From contig CM055107.1 of the NCBI GenBank assembly GCA_029204225.1, positions 44,752,507-44,816,506 on the forward strand: a DNA stretch of 64,000 nucleotides, given 5' to 3'. This stretch comes from Diphasiastrum complanatum. Its lineage: Eukaryota > Streptophyta > Lycopodiopsida > Lycopodiales > Lycopodiaceae. Positions within the stretch are counted from its first letter, which is position 1; every line of letters begins with the position of its first letter. A program made the position numbers and the translations under genes. This document shows positions 1-11,340 of this stretch, in pieces. Under the pieces are notes generated by a model that worked only from the letters and a program-made list of their open reading frames with translations, was not told where the DNA came from and ran no database searches.

Positions 1-891
1 AATCACATAGCAGGAGATTGAACCATATCAACAACAGAGGTTGGGCTGTCCAATTTTCAATGTATTATGGGAGGTGCCGACGAGTAGAGGACATATTGCC
101 TGCTAAGGATTTCCAAAAAATTTAGGCGAGACTCGGAGTGGCTGAGCCTACAAAATTTAGAAAGCCAAACCAGGTAGAATGTCCTCTGTCCGTGACATTC
201 CATTATGTAATGGATACCTTAACTTTTTCACATGTACATTATGAAGCATACTAAGTAGTTGACTTTGATTGACCACTCTGGACATGCCATGTGGCAGCTA
301 TACGGACGTTGTACAGACTCGCAGGGTAGAAATCATAGCACCTCCGTTTGAAAACAAATGCATATATATTTTGCTTTTAAATCTATTCATCTGCCCACTT
401 ATTCCAAGTGGATTCTCCACCCACCATGCCATCCACCATATATCATGGAGGCAAGTCCACCAATACTAGATCCACACTGTAAGATGTTTCCTTTCCCTTT
501 CTCATTTTACCAAGTGAAGAGCTTATCTCCATAAAATTTCTCAAATGTTGATATTCGCTCGGGCTGTCCTCTGAATAGAACAAATATTTTTGCAAAGGAC
601 CTCTATGGATGAAGTTATTTTAGTTATGACTCCAACCATATCCATCTTAGTGAATTCATAGTCTTCTCCTCTCCTTTTAATAGCTAGTACTTGGTGCAAT
701 GTATCGTCACCTTTTTGATATGTCGTGTCTATCTTTTTCTTTTCTTTTTCGGTCTACAATCTAAATATACTTCTTCGGGCCTAGTTCAACTATGGATTTT
801 GTAGCCATTGTTTGGGCTATTGTGTCATCTGCAACATCAACAACAGATATGTCTTTTTCATGAATGTTGTGAGAAATATGTGTACATAAAT
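1..891. other. Intergenic, no recognisable gene
   Basis: No reading frame in this AT-rich stretch shows a recognisable domain. The longest frames are under 85 codons with no family signature. It ends where the sequence becomes homologous, in reverse, to the LTR-like region near 52.6 kb. Confidence 0.6.
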
Positions 892-1640
892 AAATGGGTA
901 AGTCAAAACTAAAAAATACTTTTTGAAAATTAAAATAGGCATGAGGATCATGGCCTCCTGCGTGCATAAGCTTATAACCCAATGAGCACATTTGTAAAGT
1001 ATAGAACATTGTAACATAGAATAAAATAGACTTGGGCCTTGTAAATAAAATAATAAAAAAAGCCCAAAGTCTAAGTTACAAAGTTTAAGTTAGAAGTCAA
1101 AATCAAAATGGTAGTAGGTGAGATGTGCTTCTTTGTGCACCTTAGGATCATTTGTGTTTTCTATGAAGGGCTTGAATTTCAATCCTTGCCTCAATGAAGC
1201 AGCCAATAGTAGCAAAGAGGCAAGGGACTCCCCAAGAATAAAAAACACCTCTTGTATTCATTTTTCTATGCCTAATAGAGAGGAGGAGACTCTACCATTT
1301 TGATTTCTCAAGCATCCTCATGTGCTTTGCCATTTTCTCTAATGCTCTTTATGAATGCTTATATGTTCTTAACCTTTTTTGCATTGTCTAATGGTTATGC
1401 TTCTTAATGTTTTTCCATTAGAGTAGTGATTAAAGCGCATGAGCTAACCTCCCTCACCTTCTTCTTTCACCCTCTTTCTTTTTTATCTATGGATAAATTG
1501 TGTGGATAGTAGAAGATTAGAAGGGTAGTATTCGTGTTAGAGTTAGATAGCAACTAAGCTACAACTAGCCATAAGTTAGAACTCTATACTATTTTCTAAT
1601 CCCTTTTGACAAGTCAAGAATCTTTGATCTGAGTGTAATA
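892..1640 (+). repeat. 5' LTR-like region of a gypsy-type element
   Basis: This stretch is similar, in reverse orientation, to 51,890-52,632 and more distantly to 3,740-4,330. Shared landmarks are the pyrimidine-rich block after GAGCTAACCTCC, the CTCCTCTCTATTAAG block (here inverted) and the segment ending in GAGTGTAATACAAC. It is followed by a gag-like frame at 1,750, as expected for a 5' LTR read on the plus strand. The outer boundary is set by where similarity to the other copy stops (about 892), so the true LTR start is uncertain. No matching 3' LTR of the same copy was found. Confidence 0.5.
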
Positions 1641-1749
1641 CAACTTTGACTCCCGATCATGCAGTGATTATGTGGTTCCTCACTGGGCACCACAAAGTAT
1701 CAAAAGAGAGCTCAAACGACGAGAGTAGTATGCTACGTTGTAGGAAGCA

Positions 1750-1987
1750 ATGGAAGACGCCATTAGAGAAGAGGATGAGTGCTCCGATGATGACACAAGC
1801 GACAACTATACACCGGTCCACCATACCACTCCTTCGGTGCCATCTATCTCTAATGCATCCAATATTTCCAATAATCACAAATAGTAGCTGAAACAACTTA
1901 TGGCTCAGTTTGACCTGAAACTGAAGGATTTGCAAGGAGCTATTGTTGGAAGAAGGAATGAAGATTTGATAATTCGAAGTCTATGAA
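1750..1987 (+). pseudogene. Gypsy-type gag N-terminal fragment, decayed
   Basis: A frame opening MEDAIREEDECSDDDTSD, acidic then Thr/Ser-rich, runs to two consecutive stops at 1,882-1,887. It continues as a Gln/Leu-rich segment (KQLMAQFDLKLKDLQGAIVG) to about 1,987. Acidic start, low-complexity linker and predicted coiled coil resemble N-termini of plant gypsy Gag proteins. An inverted homologue lies at 51,590-51,790. Family assignment is inference from position downstream of the LTR-like block and from composition. Nothing downstream continues the gag, so it is a truncated remnant. Confidence 0.4.
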
Positions 1988-2009
1988 CAAACTATGGAGT
2001 GTAGCAGAA

Positions 2010-2290
2010 TTAGCCTTCTTTCCTAATGCATGACTACGCTTATCAATAATTGAACAAAACTATAATGACAGAAGTAATTCTTTTAGCAACTAACTTTGAA
2101 ATCATTACTACTAAAGTGATTTCGTAGCCAAACAATTTCAGAGTGTGAAGTGATGTATAAAATATTGCAGCATTGAAGTATTCAACATATCAGACAAAGT
2201 ATTAAGAGATTTATCAGTTACAAATGACTTTAGAGACCCATACATTCTGACATGATACTGAATGCAATAAGAAAATAAATTGATTCAGTA
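2010..2290 (-). repeat. Partial copia LTR (LTR-B family), inverted
   Basis: On the minus strand this matches the 3' half of the LTR that follows copia B at 41,150-41,440, and 51,220-51,520 on the plus strand. Shared blocks include CTGAATCAAT, TATTGCATTCAG, ATTGTTTGGCTAC, GATTTCAAAGTTAGTT and TAGTCATGCATT. Only part of the LTR is present, so it is a fragment trapped inside a mosaic rather than a solo LTR. Confidence 0.6.
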
Positions 2291-2345
2291 AGTAGCATGT
2301 ACAAATCAGATGATGAGAGCACAAAACAATAGCTAATGAAAACTG

Positions 2346-2705
2346 CATACGAGTGTTCGGATTCATCGCCTACGCGTAGATCCCGAAGGAGACAAGGAAG
2401 AAATTTGACTTCCAAGGTCTCAAGACGATCCTGATTGGATATACTCCCTCTAACAACACTTACAAGTTGTACAACTCCGATACCCAGCAGATTTAATTCA
2501 GCAGGGATACAGTCTTTATCGAGGATCAAGTCAACGACTTCAAAGGCAAGAGTAAAGTTCCATGTGGACCTTCGATGTCTGCCATTGACATGACAATTCG
2601 AGCCTCGGGCTCAAGCGTGTCAATAGTTGATCAACTACTCGACATCGAGTCAGATGAAGAAGTTGTTGTTACTCAGCACAACAAGTCCAAGGATTGGATC
2701 ATCAG
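2346..2705 (+). pseudogene. Copia integrase C-terminal / linker fragment
   Basis: The frame reads RVFGFIAYA then a stop, followed by KKFDFQGLKTILIGYTPSNN, TYKLYNSDT, a second stop, and FSRDTVFIEDQ. This is the conserved copia block after the integrase core (R-[IV]-FG-C-A-Y … KKLD-K-…-IGY-…-YKLYNP-… SRDV-F-E). An acidic, Ser-rich linker follows (DIESDEEVVV). Two in-frame stops show it is dead. No catalytic core lies upstream; the preceding DNA is an inverted LTR fragment. The inverted relative near 51.1 kb lacks the central ~150 bp. Confidence 0.75.
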
Positions 2706-2771
2706 TTGATGCCACCTCCAAGACGATCGAGCTGAGTACACACATAGCCCACGAGGTATATTCTTGAGTCT

Positions 2772-3565
2772 TGTAGGAAATTGGAAAAAATTTGATATTT
2801 TGCAGCAGAAGTGGTGAGTCGGTAGAATATGGATCAGAAGTGTGTAAGTTATCAGCTAGCATTCAAGATCAAAATCATACACATTGCGCAATGGAACAAC
2901 AATACAATGGACAAAATTGCACTCTGATTACAAATCAAAATGAGTATAAGAAGTTTGAAGCTGGGCGTGAGAGTAAGGGTGCAAAAACCGCTTCAGTTGA
3001 TAACTAGTTGATCACATACTACTAAACTCGAAAAAATGAACTTAACTATATTTCTAACAAAATGCCTGCAAGATCACGTCTTGATCAGAGCGTTGAGACC
3101 TTCCTTGATGATTGGAAGTCAGATGATCGGTACATTGAAAGCTGACATTAATCTACTTGATTAACTACATTTGTCCTGCAGTAGGTAGTCGTCGCTTTGC
3201 CAAAGAGCTATGTGTAGAAGTAGGCGAACTGTCAACGTTGGAGTCCTGACAGTATCGAATTTTACAATGACTCGAAATTATACAAGGACTCGAAAAATAT
3301 AGACTGACTCAAAAAATTACAATGACTCGAAAAATTATGGATTTTCCAAGTCGACGAGCCCATATCACAAAATTCTAATTTTTGGGTCTAGAAAATTTTT
3401 TGGATTTCTCAAGTTGATACAGTATTGAAAAATTCTAACTTTTGGATATAAAAAAATCTAGGATTTTTTGAGTCAATATAGTATCAAATTTTTTTGAAAA
3501 ATGCGAGTCAAGTTTTTGCTATAGTAATTTTTTGAGCCTTTTCATTTTTGTGAATTTTTCAAAGT
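2772..3565 (-). repeat. Copia LTR (LTR-C family), inverted
   Basis: This is homologous to the 3' LTR of copia C at 50,132-50,887 (plus) and to the LTR at 61,391-62,190 (minus). On the minus strand it ends near 2,772 in CCTACA, matching CTTACA in the other copies, and lacks about the first 30 bases. It carries degenerate repeats of the ACTCGAAAAATT type at 3,260-3,540. Divergence among the three copies shows these are old insertions. There is no adjacent gag or pol on the same strand. Confidence 0.65.
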
Positions 3566-3589
3566 GTAGGGTCGAAGACCTTGCGTAGT

Positions 3590-4369
3590 ATAGCCCCCCC
3601 GCCTGTCAACAAGGGTTAGTTCATTGGATAGGCACCTAATTATGCATAGATGCTATTTTTAGTTAGTTTCCTACTTTGCATCTAACTCTACCTCCAGTAA
3701 CACTACTCACTGTAACTCTACTCTTCCTAAACTAACTTCATCATGATTTTGTGTGAAGAGAGAGGATAGAATAGAAGAGGAAGAAGAAGGGGAAGAGAGA
3801 AAGAGAGAGAGATGAGATGGAGGTTAGCTCAAATGCTCAATTTCATTGCTTATGAAAAAACCTTAACTAGCATAAACCAAAAAGCATGGGAAATGGAAAT
3901 AACAAGCAATCACAACAAGAGCATAAGCAAGAGTGATTAGCAAATGAGGATGCTTGAGCTCTCAAAATGATAGAGTCTCCTCCTCTCTATTAAGCATGAA
4001 AATAGTGTACAATTGGTGCCTTTTCATAAAATGGGGAAGGCCCTTGCCCCAAAATCCTATTGGCTAATATTTACATTGATCTTGGACCCAACTTAATCCA
4101 AGGGTCCATAAAAAGTACATTGAAATTCACAAGATTCATGTGAATCCCACTTTGGACCAAACTGTAAAAAGTAATCTTCTAAGTTTAAAAATGACTTTGG
4201 GCCTCTAGTTTTATTTTAATTCAAAGGCCCAAGTCTATTTTATTTTAATTACACTTAAGCTTGCATGCTCATTGGGCCATGGGCTTACGCGCGCATGATG
4301 CCATGCCCTCGCAACACATCTCATTGGTCGAATTTATTTATTTACAATTCGTTGGGAATACCCCCAACA
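3590..4369 (-). repeat. LTR-like repeat, minus strand, abutting an unknown ORF
   Basis: On the minus strand the block opens TGTTGGGGGTATTCCC at 4,369 and shares internal blocks with the LTR-like regions at 892-1,640 and 51,890-52,632 (the GAGGATGCTTGAG, CTCCTCTCTATTAAGCAT and AAGCTTGCATGCTCATTGGG types). A G-rich stretch (GTGGGTCC) precedes the start and could be a polypurine-tract remnant. Read this way it is a 3' LTR for the decayed minus-strand ORF at 4,370-6,800. The far end near 3,590 is approximate. Confidence 0.5.
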
Positions 4370-6800
4370 GGACCCACAGCCTGAAGTAGTGCCAGTCCCT
4401 CGACACTCTGCCAGTTCAGTAAAGAGTCTTCTTTGCCCGCCTTTGTTGGATCAGATAGGTCATGATGTCCTCCATAAAATTGAGGCGGTCCAGGTTCTTC
4501 AAGTCCTTGGGCGTGTGAAAGGACTTGTGGACTCCTCTCAGAATCTTGGTCGACCCACGTTTGGAATCCGCGTGTCCATGGATCGCCAAGAAGGGTAGCT
4601 CGGTAATACACACGAGCGACTGGTAGCTGATCTTTGACTTTGTCGGAAGGTAGCGCCTTATTCGGATCAAAGAATATGGGGGGGGGGAGAGAAAATTGTC
4701 CCATTCTGTTTCAATCCCATTAAATGCTCTCTAAGTCCCGAGCGTATGTGGCTGCCACGCGTACTGTTGGATCAGGGCAGTTGACATAGTGATTCGCGAA
4801 TTGATGAGACCCTTTTGGCATCCACATCCGTAGTCCAACCGTACTCTGATGGAATGACCAGCCAATTAAAGTTTTGAATTGTGATTTTGTTTAGAAGGGT
4901 GTCACATTCCACCCATTTGGATCGTCGTGTACATGGCAGGAAGTGCGCGTTCACCCGTAATTGTTGCGGACTTGTCACATAGGCCCTGATGGCCACAAGG
5001 TCTCTTTCAAACAACTACTGACGCCACTTTGGTTGTGATTGGAGGGTGGGTAATGCTTGCAGCTCCTTGCCCTTTATTGTTTGAGCTAAAAACGATATCT
5101 GCCAGCCTCCTCTTGATGACTCGTGGGGATACTTTCATAGGAATTCATTTATTTTCTCCTCCACGGACTTTGGTCTTTGGAAGGCCCGGCTGGCAGATAT
5201 GGTGTGCGAACCTCTGGAGGATGTGGCTTGTCCTTTCTCTTGGCTTTGGCTGGTACCTGTGTCTTGGCCCTCTCGCATTTCAGCACCTGTGTCTGTTGGT
5301 CCTTGGTCTTGGCCTTCGGACCCTTGATCTTGACTAAATCCCTCTGGTGCTTGCTGGCTTTGAGTTGCGCTTGCCCGATATTCATTGAACTCTGTCTGGT
5401 AGCTGTTTAAGATTTGGCTATAGACCTACACCTGACACCAAAAGAGATTCAATTCTGAATCAGATACCGGCCTTGAGTCTGGTATGAAAACTATTTGAGC
5501 AAATGCGTCATCAGACAACGGTTGGTTGTCCTCAACAACCTTTGATGGCGAAGCAGATGGGGTTTGAGAAGCAACTATCGAAACGGGGGTGAGGATGGTT
5601 TGTCCAAACGAGAGGATTGGAGGAACAGAGGGGAATTGAAGGATGGTGTAGAGTATGGAAGAAGGCGAGGATGGAGGAGAAAGGGTCTGACGTGGGAATG
5701 AAAAATTGATGACTTGCATCCACGCTAGAGTGTCGGGAGACAGCTGAGAATCAGAGGGACTAAACGTGAGGGGAGCAACGGTGGCGGTAGGAGTGATGGA
5801 GGATGCGATGGTGATGGACGTAGTAGTGGATAATGGAATAGAAATGGAAGTGGTATCAACAAAGAAAATGGGAATGGAAACAAAAACAGTTGTGGATGGG
5901 ACAAGAAGAGGGGTAGTAACAACAGAGACTGGAGTGAGGGGTTGCACGGAAGAAGAAATGGTGGTGGTTGATGGAGTCGTTAGTGCGGTGGTGGTGGTGC
6001 ATCTTTAGGTAGCAGGTGGAGATGAAGATGAAGAGGCAGCGCCAGACATTCGTTTGCTGGCCGTTGTGTCAGTAACTGTAGGTTGGGAGGAGGTGGATGC
6101 TTGAGATGACAAATAGAGGTTAGTGTGCGACACGATGGAAGACAAAAGGGATGAGTGGTGGAAGCCACACACTTTTGCCTCGAGAAGTGCACAGGCAAAG
6201 TTACACAACAGGGGGCCTGCTGTGCTACGATCACGATTGTTGGGTTTGATAGAGGTGGTTAGTTCACGAATGAGAAAGCTATGCCAGTCGTATGGCACAA
6301 CTGAGGGGCCAGGGAATTCCACAAAGGATTCCACTATCTGACTCAGCAGCTTGGACTAGATTCTGTCCTTGCGAAATGTTGAAATAACCAGAAAGTTATT
6401 CAATAGAGACGCGGCCACCTGAATGACGGGTTCCGTGATAGCATCTATCAGGTAACCATTGTTAGTCTGGATTGGGATTTCTAGGGCAGTTTGGGTGACG
6501 AAAGGTTTGATCGGAGTTTTGGCTTGGTGATGGGTGATAGGCTGACAATCACCGAACATAATGCCAATGGTGACCATCGAGTCTGCGTTAACCTGACCTT
6601 GTATGTGGTACCTTGGTACAGGAAGTGGAAGCGTGTCTTCGGCGCTTCCCAGGTGGCGTAAGCATGAAGGGCGAGGCCCATGTTAATCTCAGAATGAAAA
6701 AGCGCAGGGTAAAAACCCATTGCCTCTAGAAGTGGGCCGACTATCTGTAGCCATGGTTGGATCAGAGCGTTAGAGGGTAAGTGTTACATCCATGTCCTAT
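4370..6800 (-). pseudogene. Long decayed ORF of unknown family, upstream of an LTR
   Basis: Stitched across stops and frameshifts, the minus strand encodes roughly 800 residues. The N-terminal part (6,800-6,360) reads LQIVGPLLEAMGFYPALFH, then INMGLALHAYATWEAP, then MFGDCQPITHHQAKT. The next part (6,334-6,005) has VPYDWHSFLIRELTTSIKP and CNFACALLEAKVCGFHHSS, then a Ser/Ala tail. A Thr/Ser/Pro-rich region (5,947-5,430) follows, then a Gln/Glu-rich linker near 5,350-5,150. The last part (5,014-4,345) has TLLNKITIQNFNWLVIPSEY and QFYGGHHDLSDPTKAG. I recognise no zinc knuckle, protease, RT or integrase. The block ends at the start of an LTR-like sequence, so it may be the internal region of a non-autonomous LTR element, or a captured host gene. 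Function unknown. Confidence 0.4.
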
Positions 6801-7069
6801 ACAAGGAAATCGGAATAGTTCCTGATGTGGATAGCCGGTCACTCCAGGTGTATAAGGTTATTGGTTATGCCTCGTCATTCCGGACTTGGCTTGTAAAGTG
6901 ATTAATAATCATATGAGGGCCCAGACCTATAATTGGACATAGGAGCACATGCATAGTGAATGACTGCTCTCATGCAAGAATAGGAGGTCAATAGCTCAAT
7001 ATGGGTTGTATGGGGATCCTAAAGGGAATATTCTCTCTCTCTTGAGGAGAATAAGTCTAACATTTGACA

Positions 7070-7510
7070 AAATTTCAGTTTTTGCATTTTTCGAGATTTT
7101 TGAGTTTCTTGGATTTTCCAAAACTTTTCGAATTTATCAAGAAATTTTTTGAGTCTCTCAAGAATTTTTTGAGTCTCTCAAGAATTTTCGAGTTTCTTGA
7201 AATTTTTCGATTTTCTCAAGATTTTTCGAGTTGTACGTAAATTTTTGAGTTGCTTGAGATTTTTCAATTTTTTTTCAAATTTTTTCAAAGATTTTGCTTG
7301 TGTCCACCGATGATGCATTTGATAAAAAAAACAAACTCTTTTCAAAGATCTTATGACTTTGCGTCTGACGATTGCATCCGACAGTTTTTTGAAATTTTTG
7401 ACATTCTCGAATTTTCCAATTTTTCAAGTTTTCTCACTTTTCGAGTTTTTGAATTTTTTTTTGAGTTTTTTCAGAATTTTTTTTTTTGAATTTTTCAGAA
7501 TTTTGACAAG
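7070..7510. repeat. Degenerate TTTTTCGAGTTTCTTGA-type repeat
   Basis: A T-rich stretch holds repeated variants of TTTTTCGAGTTTCTC and GAATTTTTTGAGTCTCTC, interrupted at about 7,290-7,380 by ordinary sequence. It resembles, in composition and core word (TCGAGT/ACTCGA), the arrays inside LTR-C copies at 3,260-3,540, 50,190-50,390 and 61,860-62,110. The 6,800-7,640 interval otherwise has no gene I can support; frames here are Phe-rich translations of the repeat. Confidence 0.55.
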
Positions 7511-7659
7511 CTTTGCTCAGATCCAACAGATCTATTTTATAAAATTCATATCGAAAATCTAATTTTGTTCTAAGGTATTATCAGTCACATATTTCAAAAC
7601 AAACAAAACAACAAAAAAGAATTGAATTAGTTTTCATTGCCAACTTACCCAAAAAAATA

Positions 7660-9021
7660 TGGATGAATTCACACCGCCCAATCATCCAAATGATGAGAAC
7701 AAGCCCTATCGCCTTAGATCCTGGACCATCCAGGTGGAAACCCAATCAATTTGAAAACTCTGATGAGATCACCATCTCACCATACCGTCCGATCCGATAA
7801 ACAAATATCCAGATTGGAATTACCAAAGTTTGATGGTAATGTGGACCCTCATCGATTTTTACAAGTCTTTGAGAATGCATGCAAAGTATATGGAAAATAT
7901 ACTAACAATACAAAAGTCCAATTTTTTTCGATGACCATCGTAGATAAAGCATGAGAGTGGTTTTTTAACGTCAATCGTGATGATCGACAAGATTGATCAG
8001 AGTTGAAAGAGTCTTTCATTAAACGCTCCCAACCTTTCAGACTCACAAAAGCCCATTTGTACGCCTTTGTAATATAAAAATCAGAAAAGATGAATGTATA
8101 CGTGACTATATCGAGCGCTTCAAGCGTCTCAGAAGTCAAGTCCAAGAACAACCAACTGATAAAAATTTGATCATATGGTTTATAGTTGGCCTTCCAAGAC
8201 GCATCCAGAAAGAGCTTAAACCTAGCGAAAAGTATTTTACTCTTAAGTCTACTATGTCTAATGCCATTTATGAAGAAGATGAAGGTTCTGATGATGAGGA
8301 CCAGAAAGACAAAAGAGCTCACCGTGTTTTTTTTGATAATCGTCCGAAGTGAGCCTCGAGATTCAGACCAAGTCTGGAAATCTTAATTTGAGTTGATGAA
8401 TCAACAGCATCAACAACAGATGGAGAAACTCAACAAAGAGTTTCAACAAGTTTTAAAAACTTTCCAATGCTAGTTGCCAAGGCAATTGCCATCTGGTAAC
8501 GCAATCCATAGATGAGAAGATACCTGGTGCCCACAATGTCGTGGTGCACATACCGGTAATGAGTGTCCATTACACCAACCCTACGAAACGCAGCACTGTA
8601 TACTCTGTGATGCGACCACTCATACCACATCCAACTATAGGTAAAACTCATGCAACATGCAATATTCTCGACCACAGCCATATGCACCACAAGGACAACC
8701 ACAAGTGCCATATAACTCTCATTATATGAGTCCAGTCCAAATCCAGAAATTGCCTAGACAACACCCACCTCCACAACAACAATGCTTGGCACTTCCAAGT
8801 CCAACAGGACTTGCTCAACCCAACAGAACCGACCCCACGTACAGGCCAATGTAGTGAAGAATACCACCTATGACACCCTAGCCTATGAATCTACTTATGA
8901 TGACGATACTCCAAACACATACGTAGATGATGCATTTGTCTCTTATTCCAATGACCAATACTATTCAGAGGAGCAACCTACACAAGTCGACCAAAATGGT
9001 TATTGTGAAAGATTCAACTAG
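7660..9021 (+). pseudogene. Ty3/gypsy gag, frameshifted
   Basis: The retrotransposon Gag core is visible as RLELPKFDGNVDPHRFLQ, then FENACKVYGKY and KVQFFSMTIVDKA, a stop, and EWFF (7,800-7,965). It continues in another frame as IRDYIERFKRLRSQVQEQPT and LIIWFIVGLPRRIQKELKP (8,095-8,220), then an acidic linker. Downstream are two knuckle-like motifs: CPQCRGAHTGNEC near 8,530 (spacing CX2CX3HX4C) and CILCDATTHTTSNY near 8,600, which has lost its last Cys. A Pro/Gln-rich tail runs to about 8,860 and an Asp/Tyr-rich end to 9,021. Several stops and at least two frame changes make it non-functional. No pol follows. Confidence 0.7.
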
Positions 9022-9183
9022 TTTAATCATATTTGCTACATTTCTATATTTGAGAAATTGAAGCCAACTTTATTTTAGACTTAGAGTTTGACTTTTCAAA
9101 GTTATATTAGTCTTAAATGCATTTGAATTACCTATTCGAGATAGAGAGAAATAAGTCAAGTTTGAGTAGATTCAAATTTGAAA

Positions 9184-9646
9184 TGTTGGGTACATTGAAT
9201 CTAGACCCAAAAATAGTAGGGTTTACATTTTGGAGAGAAAGCTAAGTGGCCAAATATATTTTGGACCTGCTATAAAACAATGTAACTCATGGAGAAGCAG
9301 ATCTTCTCTCTTCGCTATCTCATTTCATGCTTATACATGGTCCTCTTGGGTTCTACTATCCATTGGTGCACTATACTTGTGATTGCTTGCAATTCTATGT
9401 GTAGAATGATCTATATTTGGTATTTTCAGGTTCACACGTGTGAAATATAGTAGGGTACTGTTGATGTATGGATATTAGTTTCTATTTATGTTGTGATTCA
9501 TGTTTGATCAAGTTTTATATGAGTTTGCAGTCTTTTTTGTGTGTAGATGCTGATTTTTCTACATTGGCAAGATTGACGGAGTAGCTTGTTTTATAACCAC
9601 AAGTCCTTAATAGATTTTGATCTGAATTGATCCCAAATCCTTCACA
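9184..9646 (+). repeat. Copia 5' LTR (element L)
   Basis: The sequence from TGTTGGGTACATTGA to CCTTCACA ends directly before a primer-binding site. It contains a TATA-like CTATAAAACA near 9,270 and a perfect 14-bp palindrome TTCACACGTGTGAA at 9,431-9,444. The 3' end is firm because the PBS follows at once. The 5' start is a guess from the TG terminus and could lie further left. Confidence 0.5.
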
Positions 9647-9658
9647 TGGTATCAGAGC
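9647..9658 (+). other. Primer-binding site, initiator-Met tRNA type
   Basis: TGGTATCAGAGC is the standard plant LTR-retrotransposon PBS, complementary to the 3' end of initiator tRNA-Met, where minus-strand DNA synthesis is primed. It immediately follows the LTR end CACA. A 5' leader of about 585 bases separates it from the gag start. Confidence 0.85.
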
Positions 9659-10243
9659 TTGTGTTTCAGGTTATGAAGGAGAAAATCGTATCCATCAATG
9701 ATTTGGTGAAGATATTAAAGCTAGAGCATGCTAGATTGGATTCTACACCAAAATCGAGTTTCTTGCAATTGTAGATTGGATCTTTTGTAGATCAAAACTC
9801 TATATAGGTTTATATACTTGATCAATTCTGATTTTTGAATTCACATGTTGGATTTAGCTGATTTTTGGATCATAGATCAGCCTAAGTGGTGGCTATTAGA
9901 TTGCATATCAAATTTTTACCATTTGCATATAGATCTTGAAATATTCAATTTTTTGTGATTTTGTCAAAACTCTAATTTTGATTGGATCTCTAGATAGTGA
10001 GGTTGATGTACTTCATTTTAGTGTGTTTCAATCTTAGGAAGTGGCAAGAGTCATTAGATTGAGGATAGATCATAGGTTGATCAAGATTTCATGATTCTAT
10101 GTGTTGATTTGCTTGGTATAAGTGCTAGAAGAGAATTGAGTAGTTTCAAATATTTGTGATTTCCTTTGAAAACATTTGTTGTTGTTCAAAGGAGTGCTTT
10201 GTGCATTGAAACAGGTTGAAAGAGAAGATCAGGTCATTGCTAC

Positions 10244-10393
10244 ATGACAACTTTAAGTGGAGTCATGTTGGAAGCCAATGATAGGCTTACCTCAAGTAAC
10301 TATTCATTATGGAAAGTGAGGATGGAATCACTTCTTGAGATGAATGATGTTTTGGATATTGTTGTAGGTTTGGAGGAGAGATCGGCAACTTGA
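10244..10393 (+). pseudogene. Copia gag N-terminal fragment (element L)
   Basis: A 49-codon frame starts MTTLSGVMLEANDRLTSSNY and continues SLWKVRMESLLEMNDVLDIV before a stop. This is the start of copia Gag (DUF4219/UBN2 type: 'L-G-NY-W…M…LL…LW-V'). Homology ends here and the rest of the element is missing. Together with the LTR and PBS it marks a truncated insertion reading plus. Confidence 0.75.
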
Positions 10394-11340
10394 TGCATAG
10401 TGTTGTCATGACTTCTTTTTGTTTTTGGATAATGAAGTTTATACACATGCATGTGCATAGTTTTGTTGAGGCTTGAACTATGAGTTTTTTTTTTTTTTTT
10501 GGTAACATTCGGCTCTCTATTATTGAATTGTTGCAGTTTTTTATTGTGTATGATGCCTCCATCTTTGTTGACTCGGGCCATACTTTTCAACACTCAAAAT
10601 AGGAATTTTTGAATGCATATATCTATCTATACTAAAGCTTCGAAATGATTTTTGTAATTGGACATTCTATATGGTCCTATAGGATATTTGAGAGTAGACA
10701 ACCATATAGAATGTAGTGAGAGACATTGTAATACACACTTAGATTTGAAGAGCTTGATCAATAATCCAACATATTTGACACATTATATCCTTCTTGCAAT
10801 TCGCTCAAATTAATGGCTTAAACTTTTTAAACAATAAATGCATATATGAATAACATACATGTGAAAGGGTTTGATGACATTTGTGATACAGTGAGAATAT
10901 ATGGAAATTTGAAAATTGCTTGAAACGTTTGTGTGCTTTTTGGGTACCACTCTACTATTAAGATTTTTTGTGAAAAGGGCCTTGTCTTTATTCTAAACCA
11001 TTGTAATTAGTTGCAAAAAGGGCAAAAAAATGTGATCTTATCTTAGGGTTGAGTCTCAAACATTTTTATTTCCCTATAATTTTTCTTTTAATTGATTTGA
11101 AATGGGAATTTGGACACTCTTAACGTGTTCTTGAAAAAAGTTTAAGACCCACACCTATTCGCTAGTGTCGACCGAATATTTTGATAGTCAAATATCACAC
11201 TCAAAAGGCTTCCAAATCCTTGCAATTCACGCTAACGTGTCAAATGAAACTAACACATTCTTTCCTCAATTAATTCATCACCATCTAGATGTTTTACATT
11301 TGTACATCAGCGTTCAAATGTAGTCCAACTCAAAATTATC
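10394..11340. other. Intergenic, no recognisable gene
   Basis: AT-rich sequence with a T-run at about 10,485-10,500 and no frame with family resemblance. It separates the truncated copia L from the 3' side of the receptor gene, whose 3' UTR may extend into 11,340-11,704. Confidence 0.5.

Noticed and set aside
5029-5410. Two Leu/Trp-rich plus-strand frames
   Set aside because: Opposite the minus-strand unknown ORF region; composition is typical of an antisense shadow.
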